NCBI RefSeq assembly: GCF_900168065.1
Contig: NZ_FUZZ01000001.1
Coordinates: 186,001-250,000, forward strand
DNA length: 64,000 bases
Direction: 5' to 3'
Source of the DNA: Chitinophaga ginsengisegetis
GTDB lineage: Bacteria; Bacteroidota; Bacteroidia; Chitinophagales; Chitinophagaceae
The notes beneath the pieces are model-generated. The model had not been told where the DNA came from and made no database searches. It was given only the letters and a program-made list of their open reading frames with translations. The position numbers were made by a program, and so were the translations under genes. Each line of letters begins with the position of its first letter. Position 1 is the stretch's first letter. Shown in pieces: positions 1 to 8,097 of the stretch.

Positions 1-2673
1 GATAAAGCGGGCATTGCCTACGTCATCTACTTTTCCCTGCGACAGGGAAAGGATCTTTTCCTTATTGTAAGCCATATTAAAATCGGTGCTCCATTCAAAA
101 CCGCCTTCCTGCTTTGCTTCGATATTTACAGACGATACGGCGAATTCAATACCCGAATTACTGGTAGAACCCACATTGGAAGTGATGGTAGCATAACCGG
201 AAGTAATGGGCAGCAATCGTGGCAACAAGAGGTCAGTAGTTTTGGATTGGTATACATCCACGGTACCGGTAATCCTGTTATTAAGGACACCAAAATCGAG
301 GCCCGCATTGGCCGACCGGGTAGTTTCCCACCTGAGGGAGCCATTACTCAAACTGGCGGGCCGGTAGCCAAAGGCGGCCACCCCGTCCCAGTCGTACGAC
401 GTACGTGACAACAATGCCCTCGTCTGGTAGGGATCTATCCCTGCATTACCATTCTGTCCGTAGCTGAGTCGCAGTTTCAGGTTGTTCAGCCAGTTCTTCT
501 TACTAAAAAAATCTTCGTTACTGATATTCCATCCCAGTGCTACTGCCGGGAAGAAGCCCCATTTGTTCTTTCCGGCGAACTTTGATGATCCATCGGCACG
601 GCCGGTAAGCGTTAACAGGAAACGGTCGTCGAAAGCATAGTTCACGCGGCCCATCCAGGATAAGATGCTCCAGCGGTTGTAACCACTGCCAATACCGGTA
701 ATGGTGGCGCCGGCGCCCACGTTATAATAGAGGATGGAATCCAGCCCGGTGGGCAGGTCTTTCACACTACCGCTGCTGCTTTCGCTGTTGAAGTTCTGGA
801 GACTGTATAAACCGGTTACATTCAGTTTATGTTTACGGGCAAATACTTTGTTATAGGTAAGCATGTTTTCCCAGGTATATGACAGCGTAAATGTTTCGCT
901 GTTATTTGCTGCGGGTGCTGCACCGTTCTGGAAAGTGGATGTAGCACCGCGGTAGTTACCGGTTCTGCTTTCTGTGAGATCCGGGGCGAAATTCATCCTG
1001 AACTTCAGGCCGGGCGCCAGGTCCGCTTCTCCGTATATGCTGCTGAGAATACGGAAACGTTTATTGCGGTTCACTACTGCTCCGGGCTCCAGGTCTACCA
1101 TCGGGTTTACCTGCAACTGATCCGACGAAGGGCGCATATTTATTTTCCCGGTGCTATCAAAGGCTGCACTTAAAGGCGAAGTGGTGAGCGCAGCATAAAA
1201 AGGGTTTACATCGATGCCATTAGATACGCTGAAAGTGCCCAGGGTAGACATGCCCGCTTTAATGCGGCGGCCTATCTTCTGGTCGATATTAATGCGCGTG
1301 GTATACCGTGTAAAGTCCTGTATGCGGATGTATCCTTTATCACTGAAATATCCCAGGGAGATGTTAAAGAGCGTATTATCGTTGCCGCCGGATACGCTCA
1401 GTTCGTGGTTTTGCGCGATACCGGTACGTAATATCAGCTGCTGGTAATCGGTAGTGGAGCCGTTTGCGATAGCTGCCAGCTCCCCTTTGTCGAAAATCTT
1501 TTCGTCTGCATTGGGGTCTGCATCATTGTAGCGGCCAACAGCGCGGTTGGCTTCCCGGCGGTATGCTGCAAACTGCGGCCCGTTCATCATATTGGCCTTC
1601 CTGGTTACATCGGATATGTTGAGATAGGAATTGTAACTGACCACGGCGGGTCCGGGCTTTCCTCTCCGGGTGGTGATGATCAATACGCCGTTGGCGCCGC
1701 GGGAACCATAGATGGCGGTAGCGGAGGCATCTTTTAATACATCGATCGACTCAATGTCATCCGGGTTGATGTCGTTTAACCCACCAGACAATGGAATACC
1801 GTCCACTACATACAGCGGATCATTCCCTGCGCTGAACGACCGTACGCCCCTGATCAGCACGGATGGCTGAGAGCCGGGTTTGTTACCGGTATTGTTTACG
1901 TATACGCCGGGTACCCGTCCCTGCAGCATTTGCTGCACATTGGTTACGGCCACTTCTCTCAGTGCTTTGGATGATACGGAAGAAATAGCGCCCGTTACAT
2001 CTCCCCTTTTCTGTGTACCATAACCTACTACTACCACTGCATCGAGGCCGGACAGGGAAGGTGTAAGATTCACCAGCAGAAAGTCGCTGCCGGTCAGCGT
2101 TGTTTCCCTTGTATCGTACCCGATATAACTAAACACCAGCGTTGCACCGGGAGAAACATTTTTCAGTTCAAACTCCCCGTTTTCATTGGTAAGCGTACCA
2201 TTGGCCACATCTTTTTCTTTAACGGTAACGCCCGACAGTGGCGGGCCACCGGCAGCCGTTACTTTTCCTTTTATATTTTCTTTGGGAGCAGGCTGCTCCT
2301 CCACAAACACGCGTTTTCGTTTGATAACAATTGTTTTCCCGGAGATAGTGTACCAGAGCGGTTTGTCTTTCAGGCAAATTTCCAGCAGGGCAGTAACAGA
2401 CGCACTTTGCACATCTATATCCACTTTGCCGGTACGCCGCACCAGTTCTGTATTATACCAGAAAAAATAACCGGTTTGCTGCTGCACGGCATCAAACACT
2501 TCCTCCAGCGATACATTCTTTTTTGAAATCGTAACAGATTGGGCAGATACATGCGCAAAGGCATGCATACAAACACCGACCATCAAAACGAAGATCATTT
2601 TCATAACGAGGAACATTTTAGGGAACGACAAGCCAGGCAAAGGCTCCCCCTTACACTTAGTGTAGAATTTCAT
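1..2673 (-). CDS. SusC/RagA-type TonB-dependent outer membrane receptor, 3' end cut by window edge
   Basis: This is the outer-membrane half of a SusC/SusD glycan importer. About 891 residues are visible before the window edge; the C-terminal part of the barrel is missing. Reading inward there is a signal peptide, an STN domain (about residues 45-95, the hallmark of receptors that signal to a FecR/ECF pair), a carboxypeptidase-like regulatory domain, the plug with the usual SusC signatures VVVGYGTQK and LKDASATAIYGSRGANGV, then barrel. I start at ATG 2673 because Chitinophagaceae SusC proteins usually carry such an extended N-terminus ending in a short LVMK-like motif before the signal helix. 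ATGs at 2616 and 2604 are in-frame alternatives. It lies downstream of FecR and sigma genes, which fits cell-surface signalling. The matching susD would lie outside the window. Confidence 0.93.
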   Translation of the reverse strand, partial: MKFYTKCKGEPLPGLSFPKMFLVMKMIFVLMVGVCMHAFAHVSAQSVTISKKNVSLEEVFDAVQQQTGYFFWYNTELVRRTGKVDIDVQSASVTALLEICLKDKPLWYTISGKTIVIKRKRVFVEEQPAPKENIKGKVTAAGGPPLSGVTVKEKDVANGTLTNENGEFELKNVSPGATLVFSYIGYDTRETTLTGSDFLLVNLTPSLSGLDAVVVVGYGTQKRGDVTGAISSVSSKALREVAVTNVQQMLQGRVPGVYVNNTGNKPGSQPSVLIRGVRSFSAGNDPLYVVDGIPLSGGLNDINPDDIESIDVLKDASATAIYGSRGANGVLIITTRRGKPGPAVVSYNSYLNISDVTRKANMMNGPQFAAYRREANRAVGRYNDADPNADEKIFDKGELAAIANGSTTDYQQLILRTGIAQNHELSVSGGNDNTLFNISLGYFSDKGYIRIQDFTRYTTRINIDQKIGRRIKAGMSTLGTFSVSNGIDVNPFYAALTTSPLSAAFDSTGKINMRPSSDQLQVNPMVDLEPGAVVNRNKRFRILSSIYGEADLAPGLKFRMNFAPDLTESRTGNYRGATSTFQNGAAPAANNSETFTLSYTWENMLTYNKVFARKHKLNVTGLYSLQNFNSESSSGSVKDLPTGLDSILYYNVGAGATITGIGSGYNRWSILSWMGRVNYAFDDRFLLTLTGRADGSSKFAGKNKWGFFPAVALGWNISNEDFFSKKNWLNNLKLRLSYGQNGNAGIDPYQTRALLSRTSYDWDGVAAFGYRPASLSNGSLRWETTRSANAGLDFGVLNNRITGTVDVYQSKTTDLLLPRLLPITSGYATITSNVGSTSNSGIEFAVSSVNIEAKQEGGFEWSTDFNMAYNKEKILSLSQGKVDDVGNARFI

Positions 2674-2680
2674 ATTTTTG
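2673..2680 (+). promoter_or_regulatory. -7 box of candidate antisense promoter
   Basis: TATTTTTG fits the Bacteroidota -7 consensus TAnnTTTG. No clear TTTG -33 element is seen about 20 bases upstream; instead there is a palindrome (TACACT-T-AGTGTA, 2652-2664) that could bind a regulator. Confidence 0.35.
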
Positions 2681-2686
2681 TTCAGG

Positions 2687-2780
2687 TTGGGTTTATCCGT
2701 TAAGCAATCTTTTACAAATGGGTGTTGTCGGATTGCCCAATTACTTGCCAGGGGCGTTGCAACCGCTCCTGGTTTTTTTT
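2687..2780 (+). ncRNA. candidate cis-antisense small RNA opposite the susC leader
   Basis: The plus strand here is opposite to every annotated gene, yet it carries a -7 box TATTTTTG (2673-2680) and, about 70 bases on, a textbook intrinsic terminator (2748-2780). A transcript of roughly 90-100 nt would be complementary to the leader of the susC mRNA. Known context: in Bacteroides, cis-encoded antisense small RNAs of this size (DonS type) sit between the anti-sigma gene and susC and repress the locus. Position, orientation and size match; transcription itself is inferred. Confidence 0.45.
2748..2780 (+). terminator. intrinsic terminator on the strand opposite susC
   Basis: A 9-bp stem (2748-2756 with 2764-2772, one G-U pair) with a 7-nt loop is followed directly by eight T residues on the plus strand. 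No plus-strand gene lies upstream, so it would end an antisense transcript. Confidence 0.7.
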
Positions 2781-2876
2781 GGCAATCACTAACGGGAACG
2801 GGTGTATTATTCACTCATACGTGGACGTTTTTCATCGTGATGGAATCGTTTTTCATTTACCGTGGAAAAAAATGTG

Positions 2877-4067
2877 TTACAGGGAAGAAACCATTACCTT
2901 TCTTCCTTTAATTTCAAAGTGTATATCTTCTGTTAGTTCAAGCATCTGTAATACCTCTGTCAGACTGCTTTTCCGGGAAATAGTACCGGAAAAATTTTTC
3001 GCAGACAGGTTGCCTTCAAACACCGGTTCTATATCATACCAGCGTGCCAGCTGCTGCATGATGGTAACAATATTCTCCGACCTGAACCGGAAAATGCCAT
3101 CCTTCCAGGCTATTACACCGGGGAGGTCCGGACGGGAAATAGTGAATTGGTTGTTATTTTTAGATAATCCTGCCTGTTGCCCCGGTTGCAATAATTTGCT
3201 CACGGTTCCTTTACTTACTTTCACAGCGCCTTCCAGCAGGGTGGATTGGATCTCTGCTGCCTCTTTATACGCCATAATATTAAAGCGGGTACCCAGCACG
3301 GCTACTTCCATGTTGGCTACCGATACTTTAAACGGGGCAGATGCATTCGCGGCTACTTCAAAATAGGCTTCCCCGGTGAGGTTCACGCGCCGTTCGCCGG
3401 CATTAAAAGCCACGGGATAGCGGAGCGACGACTCCGCATTGAGCCATACTTTGGTACCATCCGGTAATACCAGTTGAAACTGCCTGCCGCGGGGAGTAGT
3501 CATGGTGTTATAACTCATGCCCCCGGTACCGGAAATGGCTTCGCTGTTATAAGCCAGGCGGCCGTTGTTCAACGTTACCTGTGTACCGTTTTGCTTCGCC
3601 ACTACCCCGTTGCCGAGGCTATCGAGTACCACGGTGCTACCGTCGGATAAGGTAAGGATGGCGCCTTCGTGGCCAGGCACAATTGCCGGTACTTCCGGTG
3701 CGACGGCCAGCCGGGGCTTTTCCGGCTGACGCAGCCACAGGTAGGCGCCGCCGGCAAGCAACAGGAAAGCTGCTACCGCTGCGGCAGCCAGCCAGGAGTT
3801 ATGACGTGGTTGCTGGTACGCGGGCTGTTGTTCTTCCCATTCGTGTATGCCAGAGCGTATATGCATGAGCGTTTGATCCCAATCCGTTTTCCGGACAAAC
3901 TTATCATGGGGCGTTTTTCCCCATAACTGCCACAGTTCTTCTTTTACAGAGTCGTCGTTTTCCAGGTCGCCCACCAGCTGCCAGAACTCACGGATCTCTT
4001 CCGGCGTGCCGCTGTCATTCACAAACAGGTGGAACAGGTATCGAAGTCTTGTTGGATCGGAGGACAT
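2877..4067 (-). CDS. FecR-family anti-sigma factor with DUF4974
   Basis: This inner-membrane anti-sigma factor receives the signal from the STN domain of the neighbouring SusC receptor and controls the ECF sigma factor encoded upstream. The 396 residues show a cytoplasmic N-terminal part, one transmembrane helix (about 92-112), the periplasmic FecR domain (about 185-285, with TPRGRQFQLVLPDGTKVWLN) and a C-terminal DUF4974 domain (about 320-393). The length is normal for Bacteroidota FecR. It follows the sigma gene by about 80 bases and precedes susC by about 200, giving the standard sigma-FecR-susC order. Confidence 0.95.
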   Translation of the reverse strand: MSSDPTRLRYLFHLFVNDSGTPEEIREFWQLVGDLENDDSVKEELWQLWGKTPHDKFVRKTDWDQTLMHIRSGIHEWEEQQPAYQQPRHNSWLAAAAVAAFLLLAGGAYLWLRQPEKPRLAVAPEVPAIVPGHEGAILTLSDGSTVVLDSLGNGVVAKQNGTQVTLNNGRLAYNSEAISGTGGMSYNTMTTPRGRQFQLVLPDGTKVWLNAESSLRYPVAFNAGERRVNLTGEAYFEVAANASAPFKVSVANMEVAVLGTRFNIMAYKEAAEIQSTLLEGAVKVSKGTVSKLLQPGQQAGLSKNNNQFTISRPDLPGVIAWKDGIFRFRSENIVTIMQQLARWYDIEPVFEGNLSAKNFSGTISRKSSLTEVLQMLELTEDIHFEIKGRKVMVSSL

Positions 4068-4149
4068 ATAACGTGCTTATACCTTATAAGACGGCACGAA
4101 GGAAAAAACAGGACTACTTCTCCCGAAAAAAATTTAACAGGCTTTCTGA

Positions 4150-4743
4150 TCAGCTGATAAAGAAGAGGTTCAAGGCAGCTTTGCTGGAATGATGCCTGCG
4201 CAGGAAGTCGCTGATAGACCGGGTAGCCGCTACCATGCTGTTTTTGACCGTACTGGGCGACAGCCGCAGCGCTTCCGCTATCTGCCGGTGGGTAAGCCCC
4301 TGTTCACGGCTCATGGCGTAGATCAGCTTCCGTTGCGGAGGCAACTGGTTAATGGCCTGGAGTAATAACTGCCGGCATTCGGCATCTATCAGCAGTTCAT
4401 CGGCTCCTCTCTGGAAGGCCGGCTCCTGGCGGTCGATATATATTTGCTGTAACCGGGCGTGACGGGCAGTGGTGCGGAGAAAATCAAGCGCTTTGTGATA
4501 CGCTACTTTGTGTAAAAAGCTTTCCAGGTTCCGGATATTATGCAACAGTTCTTTCCCGATCCAGAACTTTACAAAGATGTCGGTTACTATCTCTTCTGCA
4601 ATTTCCGGCGCCTTCACAATGGTGATGAGATAATAATACAGCTTATCCCGGTAACGTTCAAACAACAGGTTAAATGCAGGCTCATTGCCAGTTTGCAGCA
4701 ATTGTATTAATTCCTCGTCTGTATAACTGTTGTCTGCCCCCAT
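4150..4743 (-). CDS. ECF RNA polymerase sigma factor (sigma-70 family)
   Basis: An extracytoplasmic-function sigma factor expected to transcribe the susC operon when released by FecR. The 197 residues contain region 2 (about 25-90, around YYLITIVKAPEIAEEIVTDI) and region 4 with a helix-turn-helix (about 125-180, GLTHRQIAEALRLSPSTVKN). It is the first gene of the sigma-FecR-susC series. A -7 box TACCTTTG ends only seven bases before the ATG, so its mRNA may be leaderless. Confidence 0.95.
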   Translation of the reverse strand: MGADNSYTDEELIQLLQTGNEPAFNLLFERYRDKLYYYLITIVKAPEIAEEIVTDIFVKFWIGKELLHNIRNLESFLHKVAYHKALDFLRTTARHARLQQIYIDRQEPAFQRGADELLIDAECRQLLLQAINQLPPQRKLIYAMSREQGLTHRQIAEALRLSPSTVKNSMVAATRSISDFLRRHHSSKAALNLFFIS

Positions 4744-4750
4744 TTAACCG

Positions 4751-4758
4751 CAAAGGTA
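4751..4758 (-). promoter_or_regulatory. -7 box (TACCTTTG) of the ECF sigma gene
   Basis: Read on the minus strand, TACCTTTG matches TAnnTTTG exactly and a T-rich stretch lies at about -30. Seven bases separate it from the start codon, so transcription would begin at or next to the ATG. Confidence 0.5.
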
Positions 4759-4802
4759 TTTTGAATCTAAAATAAAAAGAATGGTTGATAATACCGCGGA
4801 TT

Positions 4803-4978
4803 TTGTCTTTCTCAGGATTAAACTGATTGTACTGATTCAGGGATTTGATCACTTTTGATTTTAAAAGATTCGGGGAGATATAAGCAAAAATATCCGCTTA
4901 TATCTCCCCGAATCTTTTAAAATCCCAAAAGTCAGATCAAGCTAATCAGTACAATCAGTTTAATCCTGAGAAAGACAA
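4803..4978. repeat. 176-bp imperfect inverted repeat (giant hairpin)
   Basis: Two arms of about 83 bases face each other across a 10-base loop (4886-4895). The inner 28 bp (4858-4885 with 4896-4923) and outer 35 bp (4803-4837 with 4944-4978) pair perfectly; the middle 20 bases pair only partly. It lies between the end of the GH51 gene and the start of the sigma gene. It could act as a transcription barrier, or be a small palindromic mobile element present elsewhere in the genome. It contains no gene. Confidence 0.95.
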
Positions 4979-4994
4979 CATCCGCTCCCCCACT

Positions 4995-6932
4995 TTATTT
5001 ATTTGCCGGAATCCTGATAAGCGCCACTGAACGGGGAGCTACTTCATAGCTAATCACCTTATCAACTTCCAGTTTATCAGTGGCCGATGTAACCGCTGCA
5101 TTTTTATCCGTTACATTCTCTGTCAACACCGTTACCGCTGCATTGGTATGCCGCGCCACCAGGCCTGCCAGGTTGGCTTTGGCAGCTACGCTGGTTTCGC
5201 CGGCGTTCACCAGTTTAATAATAAGATCACCGCTTTTACTGTCTTTTACGCAGGACACACCTGTATTTTTGTTATTATTCAGCGTGATGATATCCGGGTA
5301 ATAAGTATCGCCGGCATTGTTTGAAAACAGGTGCTGTACATAATAATTTGGCGTACGCGTGATAGTAGTGCCGGTGAAATAAATAAGGTTCGGGTTCCAG
5401 GAAGTATGACCGGTGCGGGCCAGCAGCGGGGCGTAAGACGACAGCCGTACCACGTCGCCATTGCGTTCCAGGGCCGTCATGTACACCGCTTCGGCCAGGG
5501 CGTTGAACCAGGTATTTCCCCTGGAGGCATATTCACCGAGGTATACTTTGGATTTATTACGGTTGTATGAATCGTAGCGGTTTTTATTTTCCAGGAACCA
5601 TTCGGGTTTTTCGTAGTAATGCTCATCTACTATCTGTAACGCATTTTTATCGGCAAACGCCCATCCTGCCTCAAAGTCTTCCCCTGCCGGCGCGGGACCT
5701 ACAGTTCCGATAAGCGTGATTTCCGGATGCTTTTGTTTCACTGCCGCTTCAATTAATTTAAAGCGTTCCCTGAAAGCGGGGGTTTGTTTGTCTTCGTTGC
5801 CGACGGCCAGGTATTCCAGGTGAAACGGCGCAGGATGCCCTGCAGCGGCCCTTTTAGCGCCCCAGGTGGAAGTAGCCGGTCCGTTGGCATATTCAATCAG
5901 GTCCAGTATTTCATTGATATACGCGGGCATTTCTTCAAGGGGTAATCCTTTTTGCCCGGTGCCGCCAATGCGCCAGGTGCCGCCGGAGTTCTGGCAACTC
6001 ACCGCTGCGGGTACTACCGGTAAGGGTTTGGCGCCAATGTCTTCACAAAACTGGAAGTACTCGAAATACCCGAGTCCGAGCGACTGATGATAGCTCCATA
6101 TATTTCGCTGTGCTTTTCTTTCTTCTACAGGACCGATGGTATTTTTCCAGCGGTACATATTTTCGAGGCCGTCGCCATGCACGAGGCAACCGCCGGGGAA
6201 GCGCATGAACCTGGGTTTTAAGTCTGCGATGGCTTGTCCCAGATCGGCCCTAAGCCCGTTTGGCCGGCCGTGAAAAGTATTGGCCGGGAACAGGGACACC
6301 ATATCTATCGCCAGGCTGCCGGGCGCTTTGGCTACCATCACCAGCACAGCGCTATCGGCTGTTTGTTGCGCGGTGAGGACGCCACTGCTTTTCTTCCATT
6401 CCTTTGCATCCGCAGTAAAACTTACTTCTCCGTATACCTCGCCCTTCCGGCTGCGCAACTGTACTGAAACCGGAACGGGTGTGGCCGACAGCAACCGGGT
6501 GAATACCGAAAAGTTATACTGCTCGCCCTTTTTTATAGCAATGCCATCGAAGCCGTTGTTCTGTAACCCGATACCTTCCTGGCCGGGTTCTTCGATGGTG
6601 AGCACTACGTAATGCGGATTATTGGGATGAATGGGCGATTTGCTTTCCACATTCACGGCGCCATAACCGAAACCTTTGGTTACGTATTCCCAGGCGGTAA
6701 AGGAATGCCAGCCCCACCTGTCGGCCGGGGTATACTCAAACGACCTGTTCTGGATCAATTCCGCATACAGGCCGCCATCTGCTGCATAGCTGATATCTTC
6801 AAAGAAAATCCCGAACAGATCGGCGGAAATAGGCTTGCCTGCTTTACGTTTTGTTTGTGCGTCCGCCAGGTGTGTACCCAACAGGCCAACAAGGAACATA
6901 AAGAGTATGTCTTTTCTTAGATTCATTTTCAT
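4995..6932 (-). CDS. GH51 alpha-L-arabinofuranosidase, secreted
   Basis: Releases terminal alpha-L-arabinofuranose from arabinan or arabinoxylan side chains. The 645 residues start with a signal peptide (cleavage after about residue 25, LADAQ). The N-terminal GIFFEDISYAADGGLYAELI stretch is typical of GH51, followed by a carbohydrate-binding-like beta domain (about 90-215) and the catalytic barrel. E380 in GNE is the expected acid/base and E467 in LGEY the expected nucleophile; both are present. A C-terminal beta-sandwich follows. It probably acts in the periplasm. It stands alone between the hairpin and a divergent gene, but the sigma/FecR/SusC set nearby may belong to the same glycan programme. 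Confidence 0.93.
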   Translation of the reverse strand: MKMNLRKDILFMFLVGLLGTHLADAQTKRKAGKPISADLFGIFFEDISYAADGGLYAELIQNRSFEYTPADRWGWHSFTAWEYVTKGFGYGAVNVESKSPIHPNNPHYVVLTIEEPGQEGIGLQNNGFDGIAIKKGEQYNFSVFTRLLSATPVPVSVQLRSRKGEVYGEVSFTADAKEWKKSSGVLTAQQTADSAVLVMVAKAPGSLAIDMVSLFPANTFHGRPNGLRADLGQAIADLKPRFMRFPGGCLVHGDGLENMYRWKNTIGPVEERKAQRNIWSYHQSLGLGYFEYFQFCEDIGAKPLPVVPAAVSCQNSGGTWRIGGTGQKGLPLEEMPAYINEILDLIEYANGPATSTWGAKRAAAGHPAPFHLEYLAVGNEDKQTPAFRERFKLIEAAVKQKHPEITLIGTVGPAPAGEDFEAGWAFADKNALQIVDEHYYEKPEWFLENKNRYDSYNRNKSKVYLGEYASRGNTWFNALAEAVYMTALERNGDVVRLSSYAPLLARTGHTSWNPNLIYFTGTTITRTPNYYVQHLFSNNAGDTYYPDIITLNNNKNTGVSCVKDSKSGDLIIKLVNAGETSVAAKANLAGLVARHTNAAVTVLTENVTDKNAAVTSATDKLEVDKVISYEVAPRSVALIRIPANK

Positions 6933-7170
6933 AACGTGAATTGAGTTTTAAAATCTGCCTGGCGGGGTAGCCGGCATCGTTCTGACAGGAAAAATAATAA
7001 AACTATTTTATTAATCGTCAATTTGACAATTAATTTTAATAGTACAGGAAGATGCCTGTATTTTGCTGTTATACTTTTTTCTGACGGAAGCAAAAGCGGG
7101 GCTTGTTTCCGGGTCTTTTTTCTCCGGCTGATATTTAAATCCTAACTTCCCGTTATTCATTTTATGACAA

Positions 7171-7650
7171 ATGTCCATGATCATCAGACCATATACGCCC
7201 TCCGATAAACCGGCATGTATAGCTGCATTTAAAAGTAATATGCCTGGCTTTTTCGCACCGGCAGAATTACCCGACTTTGAAGAATGGCTCCGGAAGCAGG
7301 ACGCCCGGTATACATCTCCCCAAAAAAATAACAACGAACAATATTATGTAGCTACCCTGGAAGAACAGGTAATTGGTTGCGGAGGTTATTATATCGATAC
7401 CGCAAAACAGGAAGCATCCATGACCTGGGGCCTCATCACGCATGCCTTGCATAAACAGGGATATGGCAAACAACTATTCCTGTACCGGGTACATGTGATT
7501 CAGTCGATATGCCCGCTATGCCGTATCAGGCTCGATACCACGCAACACTCCTACCTTTTTTTCGGGAAACTGGGGTTTGTGGTTACCTGCATTATAAAAG
7601 ATTCCTATGGCCCCGGGCTCGACCGGTACGATATGGAGCTAAAAGCCTGA
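7171..7650 (+). CDS. GNAT-family N-acetyltransferase
   Basis: A predicted acetyl-CoA-dependent acetyltransferase of 159 residues. The N-terminal IIRPYTPSDKPACIAAF strand-helix and the loop HKQGYGKQLF (about residues 90-100, an R/Q-x-x-G-x-G/A-type acetyl-CoA site) support the family. The start could also be the ATG at 7177. The substrate cannot be told from the sequence. It reads away from the GH51 gene across a 238-base intergenic region. Confidence 0.85.
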   Translation: MSMIIRPYTPSDKPACIAAFKSNMPGFFAPAELPDFEEWLRKQDARYTSPQKNNNEQYYVATLEEQVIGCGGYYIDTAKQEASMTWGLITHALHKQGYGKQLFLYRVHVIQSICPLCRIRLDTTQHSYLFFGKLGFVVTCIIKDSYGPGLDRYDMELKA

Positions 7651-7750
7651 AGGTTGGAAAGTATTTTTTACCGGACGAAAAAAATGAAGTTATTTGTCCC
7701 CGTCATGAATAGCCGGTCGTTATTAAAACGAAACCATAAAACATTCAGCC

Positions 7751-8092
7751 ATGAGAGAATTCATATTAATTTTCAGAAACAGCACCAACTCCCACGACAA
7801 CCCATCACCTGAACAGCTACAGGAAAGAATGAACTGGCTGGCGGGTATTGCCGCCCAGAACAAACTGGCTGATAAAGGCAACCGGTTATCTGCCAGCGAT
7901 GCTAAAACGGTGAAACCAGATATGGTAACGGATGGCCCCTACACGGAAATCAAAGAATTTATCAGCGGCTATATGATCTTAAAAGCAGCCAATATTGAAG
8001 AAGCGGTTGCCTTTGCCCAGGCCAACCCGGTACTTAAAGCCGGCGGTAATGTGGAAGTAAGGGCCATACTCAGACCGGAAGAGAAAAGCTAA
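7751..8092 (+). CDS. YCII/DGPF-domain protein, partner of the ECF42-type sigma factor
   Basis: A small (113 aa) dimeric alpha-beta-barrel-like protein of the YCII family. The motif DGPY at about residues 58-61 is the DGPF signature of the subset that travels with ECF42 sigma factors. Its stop lies five bases before the sigma gene start, so the two are almost certainly co-transcribed. Its biochemical role is not established; a role in sensing or in modulating the sigma factor is often suggested. Confidence 0.9.
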   Translation: MREFILIFRNSTNSHDNPSPEQLQERMNWLAGIAAQNKLADKGNRLSASDAKTVKPDMVTDGPYTEIKEFISGYMILKAANIEEAVAFAQANPVLKAGGNVEVRAILRPEEKS

Positions 8093-8097
8093 CGCCA

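Noticed and set aside
2722..3366. Plus-strand 214-codon open frame
   Set aside because: It lies antisense to the FecR gene, which has full family motifs; the translation shows no family features.
7011..7334. Minus-strand open frame overlapping the GNAT gene
   Set aside because: It overlaps the well-supported acetyltransferase and has no recognisable domain.
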